This document shows positions 1 through 7,113 of a stretch of 26,763 nt of DNA, piece by piece (within the stretch, counting starts at the first letter, position 1; each line of letters opens with the position of its first letter). The notes beneath the pieces are model-generated. The model did no database searches and was not told where the DNA came from. It saw only the letters and a program-made list of their open reading frames with translations. Both the position numbers and the translations under genes were made by a program. Origin of the DNA: Coriobacteriaceae bacterium (lineage in GTDB: Bacteria; Actinomycetota; Coriobacteriia; Coriobacteriales; Coriobacteriaceae); assembly GCA_902362275.1 (NCBI GenBank), contig CABIWB010000016.1, forward strand, positions 1 through 26,763. Reading direction: 5' to 3'.

Positions 1-36
1 AATCCTAACTTCAGCAATTAAGATTCTAGGCGATAA

Positions 37-68
37 CCGCTTCCTGCTTTCTACGGCCAAGGAAGCGG
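37..68. repeat. Hairpin, 9-bp perfect stem
   Basis: CCGCTTCCT at 37-45 is exactly complementary to AGGAAGCGG at 60-68, with a 14-nt loop. No run of T follows on either strand, so it is not a standard intrinsic terminator. Its role is unknown. Confidence 0.5.
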
Positions 69-104
69 CCCTTACACCAACATTCGGCACGCGATCGCCC
101 GCTT

Positions 105-241
105 CTCACACATATCGTTCCACGCGCAGTTTCGCAGCGAGCGAAGCGAAGCGAGAATGTTTGAGCATGGAATGATATGTGTGAGAGGTGGGCGGGAGGG
201 ATGCGAGCGCTCCGCGAGAATGTTTGAGCATGGAATGATAT
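105..241. repeat. Short repeat family: two direct copies, one inverted
   Basis: A 28-bp sequence containing TTTGAGCATGGAATGATAT occurs identically at 151-178 and 214-241, 63 bp apart. Bases 169-185 are also an inverted copy of 105-121 with one mismatch in 17. Three related units in two orientations within 140 bp suggest a dispersed palindromic (REP-like) element. On the minus strand the direct copies translate as YHSMLKHSR, which I regard as incidental. The sequence shows the repeats; that the family is dispersed in the genome is inference. Confidence 0.75.
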
Positions 242-274
242 AAGGGCGGCTCCCGCCGAGCGGCGGACTTTCGT

Positions 275-1576
275 CTAGCGGATATGAGCAGGTTTTCCAC
301 CCCAGTAGAAGCGGCAGAAGGCTCGTTTGCGCTTTTGGGGTTTGCCTACGAGCTCCATGGTGGCGATGGCTATGTCTTCGGCTGCGTGGGGGCGGCGTAG
401 TACTTCGCCGTTGATGAGTAGGGCTTTGAGTGATTCGGGATGGTCGTGCAAGTGACGTAGGGTTACGATGAGTTCACGTGCGGTGGTGACGTGCATGCTG
501 GCGCCCATGCCGGTAAGCATCGTGGTGTTGGCCTTTTCCTGACCGTATGATTTGCCCAGCAGGATCATCGGCAGATGAGCGCACAGGCACTCGGTGACGG
601 TGAGTCCGCCTGATTTGAGGATTGCCAGGTCGCAGCCGTGCATGAGGGCCGCCATGTCGTCCACGTAGTCCAGAACCGTGACGTTGTCGAGCTTCATGGC
701 GTCGAAGAGCGTCTTGAGTCGGGCGGCGTATTCCTTATCCTTGCCCGGTAAAAAGACAAAGTGCATGTCCTCAAAGCTGCGTAAGAAGGGGAGCGTGTGG
801 TCCATCGCGGCACGGAAACGCACGTATGGTTGGGGCAAACTGGCGCCGGCCATCACCAATACGACGGTTTTGTCTATGGGGAGATTGAACTTGCTCAGCT
901 CTTCCTCGCGATCGTAATTTGAATCGAAACCGGCTCGGATGGGGATGCCCGTTATGCGGATCTTTGACTCGGGAACCTTGCGCGGGCGCAGCGTTTCGGC
1001 CATAAACTCGTTGGCTACACAGAATAGGTCGGTGTCCTTGTGGGGCCAAAAGCCTTCGACTTCGTAATCGGTCGGCACACAGATGACCGGGTAATCGATA
1101 CCCGTAATTACGCGGGCGCCCACGGCAACATTGGCTGCTGTGATGTGCGTTGCGACCACGGCTATAGGCCTGCGGCGACGAATATATTCGTTGAAGGCGG
1201 GGAACATAATACGCGACCATGCCGTGCCGCCACCCCAGAGAAGATGTCCCGTAAGCGTATATCGCCAGGTCAGGTCGTAAATGGGGCGTGTGGCTCCCGT
1301 AAAAGAAGCCGCGGTCTTATTGCCGTCGAATTTAATACGTCCAAAATCAAGGATATCGAGCACTTCAATTTCAATATCCTCAGGGATTCCCTTGGTGCCG
1401 CGGATAAGATCAAATGCTTGTGCAATCGCGTTGGCGGCGGCTTTGTGGCCCGATCCAACCGATGCGTGCACAATGGTTACTAGGGGTTTTTGTGCAGGTG
1501 AAACGGTCATTTGCTCCGGTTGGGGAGTGGCTTGCATGGGCAGGGGAGCGCTATTGCTCATCTGCGTTTGATCCAT
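275..1576 (-). CDS. MGDG-synthase-like lipid glycosyltransferase (GT28 type)
   Basis: Likely moves a sugar from a nucleotide donor to diacylglycerol or a glycolipid at the inner face of the membrane, as plant MGDG synthase and Bacillus UgtP do. The N-terminal signature HASVGSGHKAAANAI (about residues 37-51) is the glycine-rich loop plus GH of the MGDG_synth domain. TDYEVEGFW follows mid-protein. The C-terminal half has the GT28 donor-binding segment KSGGLTVTEC with a downstream GQEKAN. At 433 aa it is a full-length family member. The ATG at 1576 is chosen because AAGGGGAG lies 8 nt upstream; a longer frame to 1705 would overlap trxB and lacks a ribosome site. It is divergent from trxB across 117 bp in which I see no clear consensus promoter. 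The exact sugar and acceptor cannot be read from the sequence; UDP-glucose or UDP-galactose onto diacylglycerol is the likely case. Confidence 0.85.
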   Translation of the reverse strand: MDQTQMSNSAPLPMQATPQPEQMTVSPAQKPLVTIVHASVGSGHKAAANAIAQAFDLIRGTKGIPEDIEIEVLDILDFGRIKFDGNKTAASFTGATRPIYDLTWRYTLTGHLLWGGGTAWSRIMFPAFNEYIRRRRPIAVVATHITAANVAVGARVITGIDYPVICVPTDYEVEGFWPHKDTDLFCVANEFMAETLRPRKVPESKIRITGIPIRAGFDSNYDREEELSKFNLPIDKTVVLVMAGASLPQPYVRFRAAMDHTLPFLRSFEDMHFVFLPGKDKEYAARLKTLFDAMKLDNVTVLDYVDDMAALMHGCDLAILKSGGLTVTECLCAHLPMILLGKSYGQEKANTTMLTGMGASMHVTTARELIVTLRHLHDHPESLKALLINGEVLRRPHAAEDIAIATMELVGKPQKRKRAFCRFYWGGKPAHIR

Positions 1577-1693
1577 CGATAACTCCCCTTCAGCTTTGTT
1601 ACGCGATTTATCATTGTAGTGCATGAGTGTCATGTTCACGTAAATTTGGGTATGAGCGCAAAGAACGCCAATCTTTCGACAGGAGGTCTCTTC

Positions 1694-2632
1694 ATGACTA
1701 CCCATCAGCCGATCGATGTTGCGATTATCGGTGGCGGCCCTGCGGGCTATGCTGCGGCCATTTATGCGGCGCGCTCCAACCTAACGACGACCGTGATTGA
1801 ACAGGGCATGTCGGGAGGGCAGATCGCCACGACCAATGAAGTCGAGAACTATCCGGGCATTCCGCTCTTGAGTGGCGCCGAACTCGGTGAGCGTTTTCAG
1901 CAGCATGCAGAGGGCCTGGGAGCACAGGTTACATGGAGCATGGTTACGGGTATCGATTACGATGCCGATGCAGCGCTGTTTACGGTGCATCACGATTTGG
2001 GCGATACGTCGGCCTCGAGCGTTATCGCTTGCATGGGTGCCACGCCGCGATCTGCTGGTTTTGTTGGCGAGGATGCGTATCGCGGTCGCGGCGTTTCGTA
2101 TTGCGCGACGTGCGACGGCATGTTCTTTCGCGGCAAGCAGGTTTTTGTCATCGGCGGCGGCAATGCTGCCTGCGAGGAAGCTCTGTTCTTGTCAGAAATC
2201 GCCAGCAGCGTGACCATCGTTTTGCGCCGCGATCAGTTCCGTGCCCCCGATGGTGTGGTTCAAAAAGTTCTTGCAAAAGATAATATTTCAGTTAGGTACC
2301 AAACTAGTATTGTCGAGCTCTCGGGCGAAGCCATGCCAACGACGATTACCTTTAAGGACAATGCATCCGGGGAAACTCACACCGAGTCATTTGTCCCTGG
2401 CTCGTTTGGTATCTTTGTCTTTACCGGAACGCAGCCCCATTCCGAGCTCGTTGAGCATCTAGTCGATCTGGCGCCGGACGGCGGTATTGTTACTGATGAT
2501 TCCATGGCGACCCGCACGCCAGGTCTATTTGCCGCTGGCGACATCCGTTCCAAGCGTTTACGCCAGGTTGTGACTGCCGTTTCTGATGGAGCCATAGCGG
2601 CAACGAGCGTATACGCGTTTCTCCGTGGATAA
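1694..2632 (+). CDS. trxB: Thioredoxin-disulfide reductase
   Basis: An FAD enzyme that uses NADPH to reduce thioredoxin in the cytoplasm. The 312-aa length is normal. It has an N-terminal FAD-binding loop GGGPAGYAAAIYAARSNL (residues 13-30), the redox-active CATC at residues 137-140, the NADPH loop GGGNAACEEA soon after, and the C-terminal FAD motif AAGDIRSKRLRQVVTAVSDG. The ATG at 1694 follows AGGAGG (1681-1686) at 7-nt spacing, which decides it over an upstream in-frame ATG at 1619. No thioredoxin gene lies next to it. The gene ends in a strong hairpin terminator and appears to be a single-gene unit. Confidence 0.96.
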   Translation: MTTHQPIDVAIIGGGPAGYAAAIYAARSNLTTTVIEQGMSGGQIATTNEVENYPGIPLLSGAELGERFQQHAEGLGAQVTWSMVTGIDYDADAALFTVHHDLGDTSASSVIACMGATPRSAGFVGEDAYRGRGVSYCATCDGMFFRGKQVFVIGGGNAACEEALFLSEIASSVTIVLRRDQFRAPDGVVQKVLAKDNISVRYQTSIVELSGEAMPTTITFKDNASGETHTESFVPGSFGIFVFTGTQPHSELVEHLVDLAPDGGIVTDDSMATRTPGLFAAGDIRSKRLRQVVTAVSDGAIAATSVYAFLRG

Positions 2633-2673
2633 GTACGATAATATATCTTATGTAAGGTTGTTATCTATTAACT

Positions 2674-2716
2674 AAATGGCGGGACGATGCATCAGTGCAC
2701 TGTCCCGCCATTTTTC
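2674..2716 (+). terminator. Intrinsic terminator of trxB
   Basis: AAATGGCGGGAC (2674-2685) pairs perfectly with GTCCCGCCATTT (2702-2713) around a 16-nt loop, followed by a T-run. It lies 42 bp after the trxB stop. Confidence 0.9.
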
Positions 2717-2722
2717 TTGCAG

Positions 2723-2747
2723 GCTATATGGTATGCAAAACTAGATA
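2723..2747. promoter_or_regulatory. Operator-like site upstream of the DUF1836 gene
   Basis: These 25 bp match 4397-4421, upstream of the degV-like gene, at 22 positions, including an unbroken CAAAACTAGATA. The site lies 39 bp before the DUF1836 start. A possible -10 box TACAAT (2756-2761) would put the -35 region (2733-2738) inside the site, the usual arrangement for repression. The similarity is seen directly; operator function is inferred. Confidence 0.55.
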
Positions 2748-2785
2748 ACCTAGAATACAATATAGAAAATGAACGGAGGACCTTT

Positions 2786-3397
2786 ATGAACCACGTTAAA
2801 CACGTTATTCCGATGTCTGATTCGTCGGTCAGCATTAAGCCTGAGGATATTCAGCCCACTGTGCTGCCCGATGCATTTATTCAGTCCGATATCGTGCGCA
2901 AACTCAATACGTTGAGTCTGCCGCGCTATGACCAGTTGCCCAATGTGACGCTCTACCGCGACCAGGTTATTGAGTATGTTGCGCTGTGGATGGAGCCGCT
3001 GTTCATTTGCGTTGAGCAGCCTATCATTACGCCATCGATGATCAATAACTACGTAAAGGTCGGCCTAGTGCCTGCTCCGGTCAAAAAGCAATATGGCCGC
3101 GAGCAGATTGCCCGCCTGATCGCTATCTGCATCTTTAAGCAGGTGCTACCTATTGCTGCTGTGCAGGCACTCTTTAACATTCAGCGTTTGAGCTACGATG
3201 CCCCGACGGCCTTTGATTATGTGGTCGATCAGCTCGAGGCATCGATTCGTGCGGCGTTTTCCGTCGAGCAGACTCCCGTGCCCGATACGGCGCATCAGGT
3301 AACGCGTGAGTCGCTGCTTGTGCGTAGCGCGGTATCGTCCTTCGTTTCGAAGGCTTACTTGATGAGCTATCTCAAGTTCAACGGGTTTAATAGCTAG
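2786..3397 (+). CDS. DUF1836 protein, probable DNA-binding regulator
   Basis: A 203-aa cytoplasmic protein of the DUF1836 family, members of which carry a MerR-like winged-helix fold. The diagnostic stretch is about residues 82-130, with PSMINNYVKVGLVPAPVKKQ resembling the MerR recognition helix and wing. It continues with YGREQIARLIAICIFKQVLP and a helix typical of MerR helix 3-4. The rest looks helical, with no membrane segment. The ATG at 2786 has GGAGG 6-7 nt upstream; an in-frame start at 2687 would run through the trxB terminator. It converges on the degV-like gene, and both genes have nearly identical 25-bp sites upstream. I infer that this protein binds both sites, controlling itself and degV. 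The ligand is unknown; a fatty acid or acyl-thioester would fit the partner. Confidence 0.75.
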   Translation: MNHVKHVIPMSDSSVSIKPEDIQPTVLPDAFIQSDIVRKLNTLSLPRYDQLPNVTLYRDQVIEYVALWMEPLFICVEQPIITPSMINNYVKVGLVPAPVKKQYGREQIARLIAICIFKQVLPIAAVQALFNIQRLSYDAPTAFDYVVDQLEASIRAAFSVEQTPVPDTAHQVTRESLLVRSAVSSFVSKAYLMSYLKFNGFNS

Positions 3398-3409
3398 CCG
3401 ACGTATAAA

Positions 3410-3451
3410 ACGGGCGGTACAAAGAGCCATCTGTCGCTTTGTACCGCCCGT
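3410..3451. terminator. Bidirectional terminator between convergent genes
   Basis: ACGGGCGGTACAAAG (3410-3424) pairs perfectly with CTTTGTACCGCCCGT (3437-3451). It has a T-rich tail on the plus side (TATTTTT) and an A-rich flank before it that gives TTTTA on the minus strand. It serves the DUF1836 gene and the degV-like gene. Confidence 0.92.
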
Positions 3452-3470
3452 ATTTTTGCTTGATTGGACT

Positions 3471-4337
3471 TTATTTGCCCGAAGCCACGCCCATGCCGTA
3501 GCCGATAATGAGCCCATGCATTTCGGCATAGTATGAATCTAGCCCGTTACAGGGCATGATGATGGTTTTGGAGCCGGGCCAATGCTCGACTATGCGGTCA
3601 GTAAGCGCCTGGGCTCCAGCTTCGTTCTCAACGTGATCGATGACGACCTCGCCGCCGGCAAAACCCTCGGCTTCCATGGTATCGATGATCTTGTTGAGCA
3701 TCTTCTTTTCGCCACGCGTGTGCCCGACGAGTTCGATTTTACCGGCCTCACTCGCCGTGCCCAAAATGCGGATATTGAGCTTGTTGGCAATGACGCCGGC
3801 TGCCTTAGGGATACGTCCGGCTTTGGCGAGGTTTTCGTAATTGCACAAACTGAAGAGGATTTTGCTGTTCTGTTCAAGGCTATCGAAGTATGCGCAAGCA
3901 TCCTCGAATGAGACATTCGGATTGCTTGCAAGATAGCGGTCGAACAGCAAGAAAATGAGGTCCATTTTGCCGCCAGCTGCGCGTGAATTGACTAGATGAA
4001 TCTGTCGGTCGGTCTCCTCGGCAAGAACCATATCGCGAGCCGTGGCTGCCGCGTTGTAGCTGCCCGACACGCCCTCAGAGATCGGCATGCAGATGGTCTT
4101 GTCTGCCAATTTGAAGAGCTCGGCCCACTCCCCCACGCTGGGACAAGCGCTCGAAGAGGCATTCGTCTCCGCCTGAACAGCGCAGTTGAGCTCATGAACA
4201 TCGAGCGAAAGGTCATCGACGAATTCACGCTCCCCCACTCGAATTTTGAGGGGAGCAAATGCAAAGGTGGTATGGGGTGCGATCGGTTGCCAATCGCGGA
4301 GGTTGCAGCTTGAATCGGAGATAAGTGCCCAGCTCAT
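3471..4337 (-). CDS. DegV family (FakB-like) fatty-acid-binding protein
   Basis: DegV-family proteins bind one fatty acid in a two-domain pocket. In Firmicutes the FakB members present it to the kinase FakA to make acyl-phosphate for phospholipid synthesis. This 288-aa protein has the usual length and landmarks: N-terminal SDSSCNL (residues 8-14), ISEGVSGSYNAA in the middle, and LVNSRAAGGKMDLI, the segment lining the family pocket. No signal peptide or membrane segment is seen. The start at 4337 has AAAGGA about 8 nt upstream. The promoter has a perfect TATAAT (4367-4372) but no good -35, and a perfect 12-bp-arm palindrome lies immediately upstream at 4395-4425. No fakA is in the window. The gene converges with the DUF1836 regulator. 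The family call is firm; the FakB role is inferred. Confidence 0.88.
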   Translation of the reverse strand: MSWALISDSSCNLRDWQPIAPHTTFAFAPLKIRVGEREFVDDLSLDVHELNCAVQAETNASSSACPSVGEWAELFKLADKTICMPISEGVSGSYNAAATARDMVLAEETDRQIHLVNSRAAGGKMDLIFLLFDRYLASNPNVSFEDACAYFDSLEQNSKILFSLCNYENLAKAGRIPKAAGVIANKLNIRILGTASEAGKIELVGHTRGEKKMLNKIIDTMEAEGFAGGEVVIDHVENEAGAQALTDRIVEHWPGSKTIIMPCNGLDSYYAEMHGLIIGYGMGVASGK

Positions 4338-4366
4338 AGAGGGTCCTTTCTAATCGTTCCCATTCA

Positions 4367-4372
4367 ATTATA
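4367..4372 (-). promoter_or_regulatory. -10 box of the degV-like gene
   Basis: The minus strand reads TATAAT here, 29 nt before the ATG. At 17-nt spacing the -35 position (4390-4395) reads GCCCAA, a poor match. That suggests the promoter depends on a factor bound at the adjoining palindrome. Confidence 0.6.
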
Positions 4373-4394
4373 GCCATCTTGCAGACCGATTGGG

Positions 4395-4425
4395 CCGCTA
4401 TCTAGTATTCAAAACTAGATAGCGG
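4395..4425. promoter_or_regulatory. Perfect palindrome, likely operator of the degV-like gene
   Basis: CCGCTATCTAGT (4395-4406) and ACTAGATAGCGG (4414-4425) are exact reverse complements around ATTCAAA. No T-run follows on either strand, so it is not a terminator. It adjoins the -35 region of the degV promoter and shares 22 of 25 bases with the site before the DUF1836 gene. Binding by the DUF1836 protein is inferred. Confidence 0.65.
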
Positions 4426-4437
4426 ACTGCACTAAAG

Positions 4438-4478
4438 GCAAAAGAATGGACCCCATGACTCAAAGCCACGAGGTCCAT
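4438..4478 (-). terminator. Terminator of the NlpC/P60 gene
   Basis: On the minus strand ATGGACC (4478-4472) pairs with GGTCCAT (4452-4446). The stem extends inward by about seven more pairs, including G-U pairs, to a 5-nt loop. A T-rich tail (TTCTTTT) follows. It lies 23 bp after the stop codon. Confidence 0.85.
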
Positions 4479-4501
4479 ATCCGTTTGCTTTATCTGAATA
4501 C

Positions 4502-5629
4502 TTAGTAGCGCACGAAAATGTAGTTGTTGTTCATGCCGGCGGCAACGGAGCTGATGATAACACCCGTGTTGTAGTCGGAAGCATGAATCATCTGACCACC
4601 ACCGATGTAAATGCCGGTGTGGTACGAGTTGACCACAACGTCACCGGGCTGCGGATCGGACACACGCGTCCAGCCCATAAAGGTGCCCGTGGTGCCCAGG
4701 CGGCAATAGCGACCAGTGAGGCAATAGCTAACAAAACCAGAGCAGTCGAAACTGTTCGGGCCAATTCCGCCCCAGGAATAGGCGCAACCAAGCTTGCTGT
4801 ATGCACGCGAGACAACAGAACCGCCATCGACGGACTGGCTCGGAGCAGAAGGCGTCGGAGCCGGGGCAGGCGTGGAGGGCTGCGGTGTCGGAGCAGGTGC
4901 CGGCGTAGGAGCCGGAGTGTTGCCGCCCTGGTTGTTGTTATTGCTGGTCTGGCCACCGTTGTTGGTGTTCTCGGTCGCACCGGCAGTCTCGTTGCTCACC
5001 GTGGCCTTCTCGGCGGTACTGGCGTTGATGCCGGCCTGCAGCGCGGCGTTGGCCTCGGCCTCAGCGGCAAGCTCAGCCTGCAGCTGTGAATCCAGAGAGT
5101 TTACGACGTTCTGTGCTTCAGCCTGCTGGGCGTTAAGCTCGTCGACCTTCTTTTGCGTGGTGGCGACGTTCTTTTCCTGCTCGGCCTGCTTATCGGTGAG
5201 CTGCTGTTTGAGCTCCTTGACCTCTTGAATGGTCTGAGCCTGCTTATCGGAAACTTTGCCGTAGTAGAACAGACGGTTGAGCATATCGCTCAGGTCATCG
5301 ACGCCCGTCAGAACCTGAAGCAGGCTCAGACCGCCGGTTTTGTACTCGCCGGCGACATAGGTCGAGAGCTTGGCCTGACCATCGGCGATCTCCTGCTGCT
5401 TTTGCGTGATCTCGCCAGCAGTCTGATCGAGCGCCTGCGTCTGCGTGGCGAGTTCATCGTAAATCTGCTGGGTTTGGGTACCGATCTGCTCGAGCTTCGT
5501 ACGAGCAGCGGCAAGGTCGGATGCGGTATCGGCGTAGGCAGGAGCCGCGAGGCCCAAGCCCAAAACACAAGCGAGGGTTGCCGTAGCAGCGCAGCGTGCC
5601 ATGTTTCTATGCGTGTTTGCTGTGCGCAT
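4502..5629 (-). CDS. Secreted coiled-coil NlpC/P60 peptidoglycan hydrolase
   Basis: A 375-aa exported cell-wall endopeptidase of the type that cuts peptide stems in peptidoglycan, often at daughter-cell separation. In order it has a signal peptide with hydrophobic core ATLACVLGLGLAA and a probable cut after AYA (residue 33). A long coiled coil (about 36-200) resembles RipA/PcsB-type regulatory domains. An Asn/Gln- then Pro/Ala/Thr-rich linker (about 218-268) follows, then a C-terminal NlpC/P60 domain with catalytic Cys296 (FDCSG), His337 (YHTGIYIG) and a third polar residue near His349 (MIHAS). The start at 5629 has GGAAAGGAAG upstream. It is last in the group after apt, 32 bp away. The coiled coil suggests activation by a membrane partner such as FtsEX, which is inference. 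Domain calls are firm. Confidence 0.93.
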   Translation of the reverse strand: MRTANTHRNMARCAATATLACVLGLGLAAPAYADTASDLAAARTKLEQIGTQTQQIYDELATQTQALDQTAGEITQKQQEIADGQAKLSTYVAGEYKTGGLSLLQVLTGVDDLSDMLNRLFYYGKVSDKQAQTIQEVKELKQQLTDKQAEQEKNVATTQKKVDELNAQQAEAQNVVNSLDSQLQAELAAEAEANAALQAGINASTAEKATVSNETAGATENTNNGGQTSNNNNQGGNTPAPTPAPAPTPQPSTPAPAPTPSAPSQSVDGGSVVSRAYSKLGCAYSWGGIGPNSFDCSGFVSYCLTGRYCRLGTTGTFMGWTRVSDPQPGDVVVNSYHTGIYIGGGQMIHASDYNTGVIISSVAAGMNNNYIFVRY

Positions 5630-5661
5630 GTAGCTTCCTTTCCAGTAACTAAGGGTAACGG

Positions 5662-6192
5662 CTAGTCCACCGTCACCAGGCTAAAGAGCTCCACATCGTC
5701 ATCAGACGGCGTGAGCTTCTCGCGCGGGTTGAGAAACGCAAGCTCAAGGATACAACCATAACCGACAAGCTTTGCGCCCATATCTTGCACCAGTTTACCT
5801 GTTGCCTCGACGGTTCCGCCCGTCGCGACCAAGTCGTCCAGAATCAACACGGTATCTTTAGAGCTGATAGCGTCGGCATGGATCTCAATTGAATCGGTGC
5901 CGTACTCGAGCTCGTAGCTCTGGCTCACGGTCTCGCGCGGCAGCTTTTCCGGTTTACGTGCGGGAACAAAGCCGGCGCCAAGGGCTACAGCCACCGGTAC
6001 GCCAACCATAAAGCCGCGAGCCTCGGGACCCACGACCTTGGTGATTCCCATGCCGGCAAAGTGCTCGGCGAGGGCATCGGTCATGGCTTTGAGAGCCTCG
6101 GGATTGCCAAAGAGCGGCGTGATGTCCTTAAATACGACTCCGGGTTCGGGATAGTCGGGAATATCGACGATATGAGATTCGAAGTCATACAT
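5662..6192 (-). CDS. apt: Adenine phosphoribosyltransferase
   Basis: Salvages adenine with PRPP to give AMP in the cytoplasm. At 176 aa it is full length. PEPGVVFKDITPLF near residue 17 is the typical Apt N-terminus, EARGF lies mid-protein, and the PRPP-binding loop is VLILDDLVATGGT (about 114-126). The ATG at 6192 is preferred over one at 6207 because AAAGG lies 7-8 nt before it; the 6207 start would lose that spacing. It is 39 bp after the MerR-type gene and 32 bp before the NlpC/P60 gene, so it is probably cotranscribed with both. Confidence 0.96.
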   Translation of the reverse strand: MYDFESHIVDIPDYPEPGVVFKDITPLFGNPEALKAMTDALAEHFAGMGITKVVGPEARGFMVGVPVAVALGAGFVPARKPEKLPRETVSQSYELEYGTDSIEIHADAISSKDTVLILDDLVATGGTVEATGKLVQDMGAKLVGYGCILELAFLNPREKLTPSDDDVELFSLVTVD

Positions 6193-6231
6193 GGCGTGAC
6201 CTTTCATGGATTGCCGAAATTTCAGCAGCGG

Positions 6232-7110
6232 TTATTTGCCCGCGGTGGCGGCGCCGGATTGCGAAGGGGCGACGACTTTGAGCGGCTTTACGAGAGAATC
6301 CTCGTGCGAAACCGGCGCGGCTGGCTCTTCGTTTTTGGCCTTGGTGGACTCGGAACGCGTGATTTCCTCATCGAGTGCATCGATGTCGGCGTCCTCGACC
6401 ACGGCGTTGAGCGACTCAAAAACGCGGTTCTTGAGCAGCGCGGTGTGCACGCCCTCCGTCAGGTCGTGAAGCTTCTTAAACGCACGCTCGAGCTTGGCGT
6501 CGCGCTCGTCATCGGAGGTATCCATTCCGAGCATGCTCACGAGCACCTGCTCAAACATCGAGGACTCGCGGTTAGCGGAAGACACGTACTGACGCAGGTT
6601 GCGTGGCTCGATATGGAAGCGCGACAGCTCGGAGCAGTAACGGATGATCGGAAAATCGCGACCATCGACGAGCTCGCGGTTCTGCGGGCTTTTGATGATG
6701 CGAATGAGGTCGTTTTCGGCGAGCGAGCGGATAAACGAAATCTCGACGCCCAGCATATCGGGAATGGTCTCGATGGGATGCAGCTTTTGCTTAGTCTCCT
6801 TGGGCTCCGTCTTGAGCGGAACATCGGACAGCAAGCCCACCTCGTAGGCGAGCGTTGACAGGTCCGTGGCGTTTTCCAAGCGCTGCTTAATCACGTTGAG
6901 TGGCATATAGCGGGTCTTCTGCAGGTGCAGAATGACCTCCAGGCGATCAACGTCCTCCTTGGAGTACTGACGGTATCCCTTTGGCGTACGATGAGGGGTA
7001 ATGAGCCCCTCATCCTCTAGAAATCTAATTTTTGAGTTCGAAAGATCGGGGTATGCGCCTCGAAGTAGGTTGACGACTTGGCCGATACTCAGATAGTTGC
7101 GTTCGGCCAT
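6232..7110 (-). CDS. ftsR: MerR-family regulator, FtsR (Rv1828) type
   Basis: A 292-aa DNA-binding protein. The N-terminal MerR helix-turn-helix (about residues 6-80) contains SIGQVVNLLRGAYPDLSNSK, IRFLEDEGLITPHRTPKGYRQ and the YMPLNVIKQRLE helix. The pattern SKIRFLEDEGLITP with a GYR wing matches actinobacterial FtsR/Rv1828, which controls ftsZ in Corynebacterium. The remainder (about 110-292) is acidic and helical, ending in a low-complexity Lys/Ala/Glu tail; it has no effector domain I recognise. It starts 3 bp after the FHA gene stop, so the two are translationally coupled, and the FHA-MerR order mirrors garA-Rv1828. The downstream NlpC/P60 cell-wall hydrolase fits a link to cell division. 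The symbol rests on similarity and gene order; targets here are unknown. Confidence 0.82.
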   Translation of the reverse strand: MAERNYLSIGQVVNLLRGAYPDLSNSKIRFLEDEGLITPHRTPKGYRQYSKEDVDRLEVILHLQKTRYMPLNVIKQRLENATDLSTLAYEVGLLSDVPLKTEPKETKQKLHPIETIPDMLGVEISFIRSLAENDLIRIIKSPQNRELVDGRDFPIIRYCSELSRFHIEPRNLRQYVSSANRESSMFEQVLVSMLGMDTSDDERDAKLERAFKKLHDLTEGVHTALLKNRVFESLNAVVEDADIDALDEEITRSESTKAKNEEPAAPVSHEDSLVKPLKVVAPSQSGAATAGK

Positions 7111-7113
7111 GCC

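Larger units (their letters stand above)
1..274. other. Non-coding left end with short repeats
   Basis: I see no credible gene here. A short minus-strand reading frame exists, but it only translates the tandem repeat and overlaps the glycosyltransferase end. The stretch holds a hairpin (37-68), a 28-bp direct repeat (151-178 and 214-241), an inverted partial copy of that repeat (105-121) and a small GC hairpin (253-266). The GC hairpin lies just beyond the glycosyltransferase stop and lacks a U-run, so it is at best a weak terminator. Confidence 0.6.

Noticed and set aside
151..241. Possible CRISPR-like array
   Set aside because: Only two direct units with a 35-bp gap, no third spacer and no cas gene in the window.
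106..300. 64-codon minus-strand frame with a repeated YHSMLKHSR
   Set aside because: The peptide repeat only reflects the 28-bp DNA repeat; the frame overlaps the glycosyltransferase end and has no ribosome site.
1577..1693. Consensus promoters for the glycosyltransferase and trxB in the divergent spacer
   Set aside because: The spacer must hold both promoters, but no -35/-10 pair at 16-18 bp spacing was good enough to call on either strand.
2299..2312. CCAAACTAGTATTG inside trxB, resembling the DUF1836/DegV site
   Set aside because: Only a partial match, within coding sequence and not palindromic; treated as chance.
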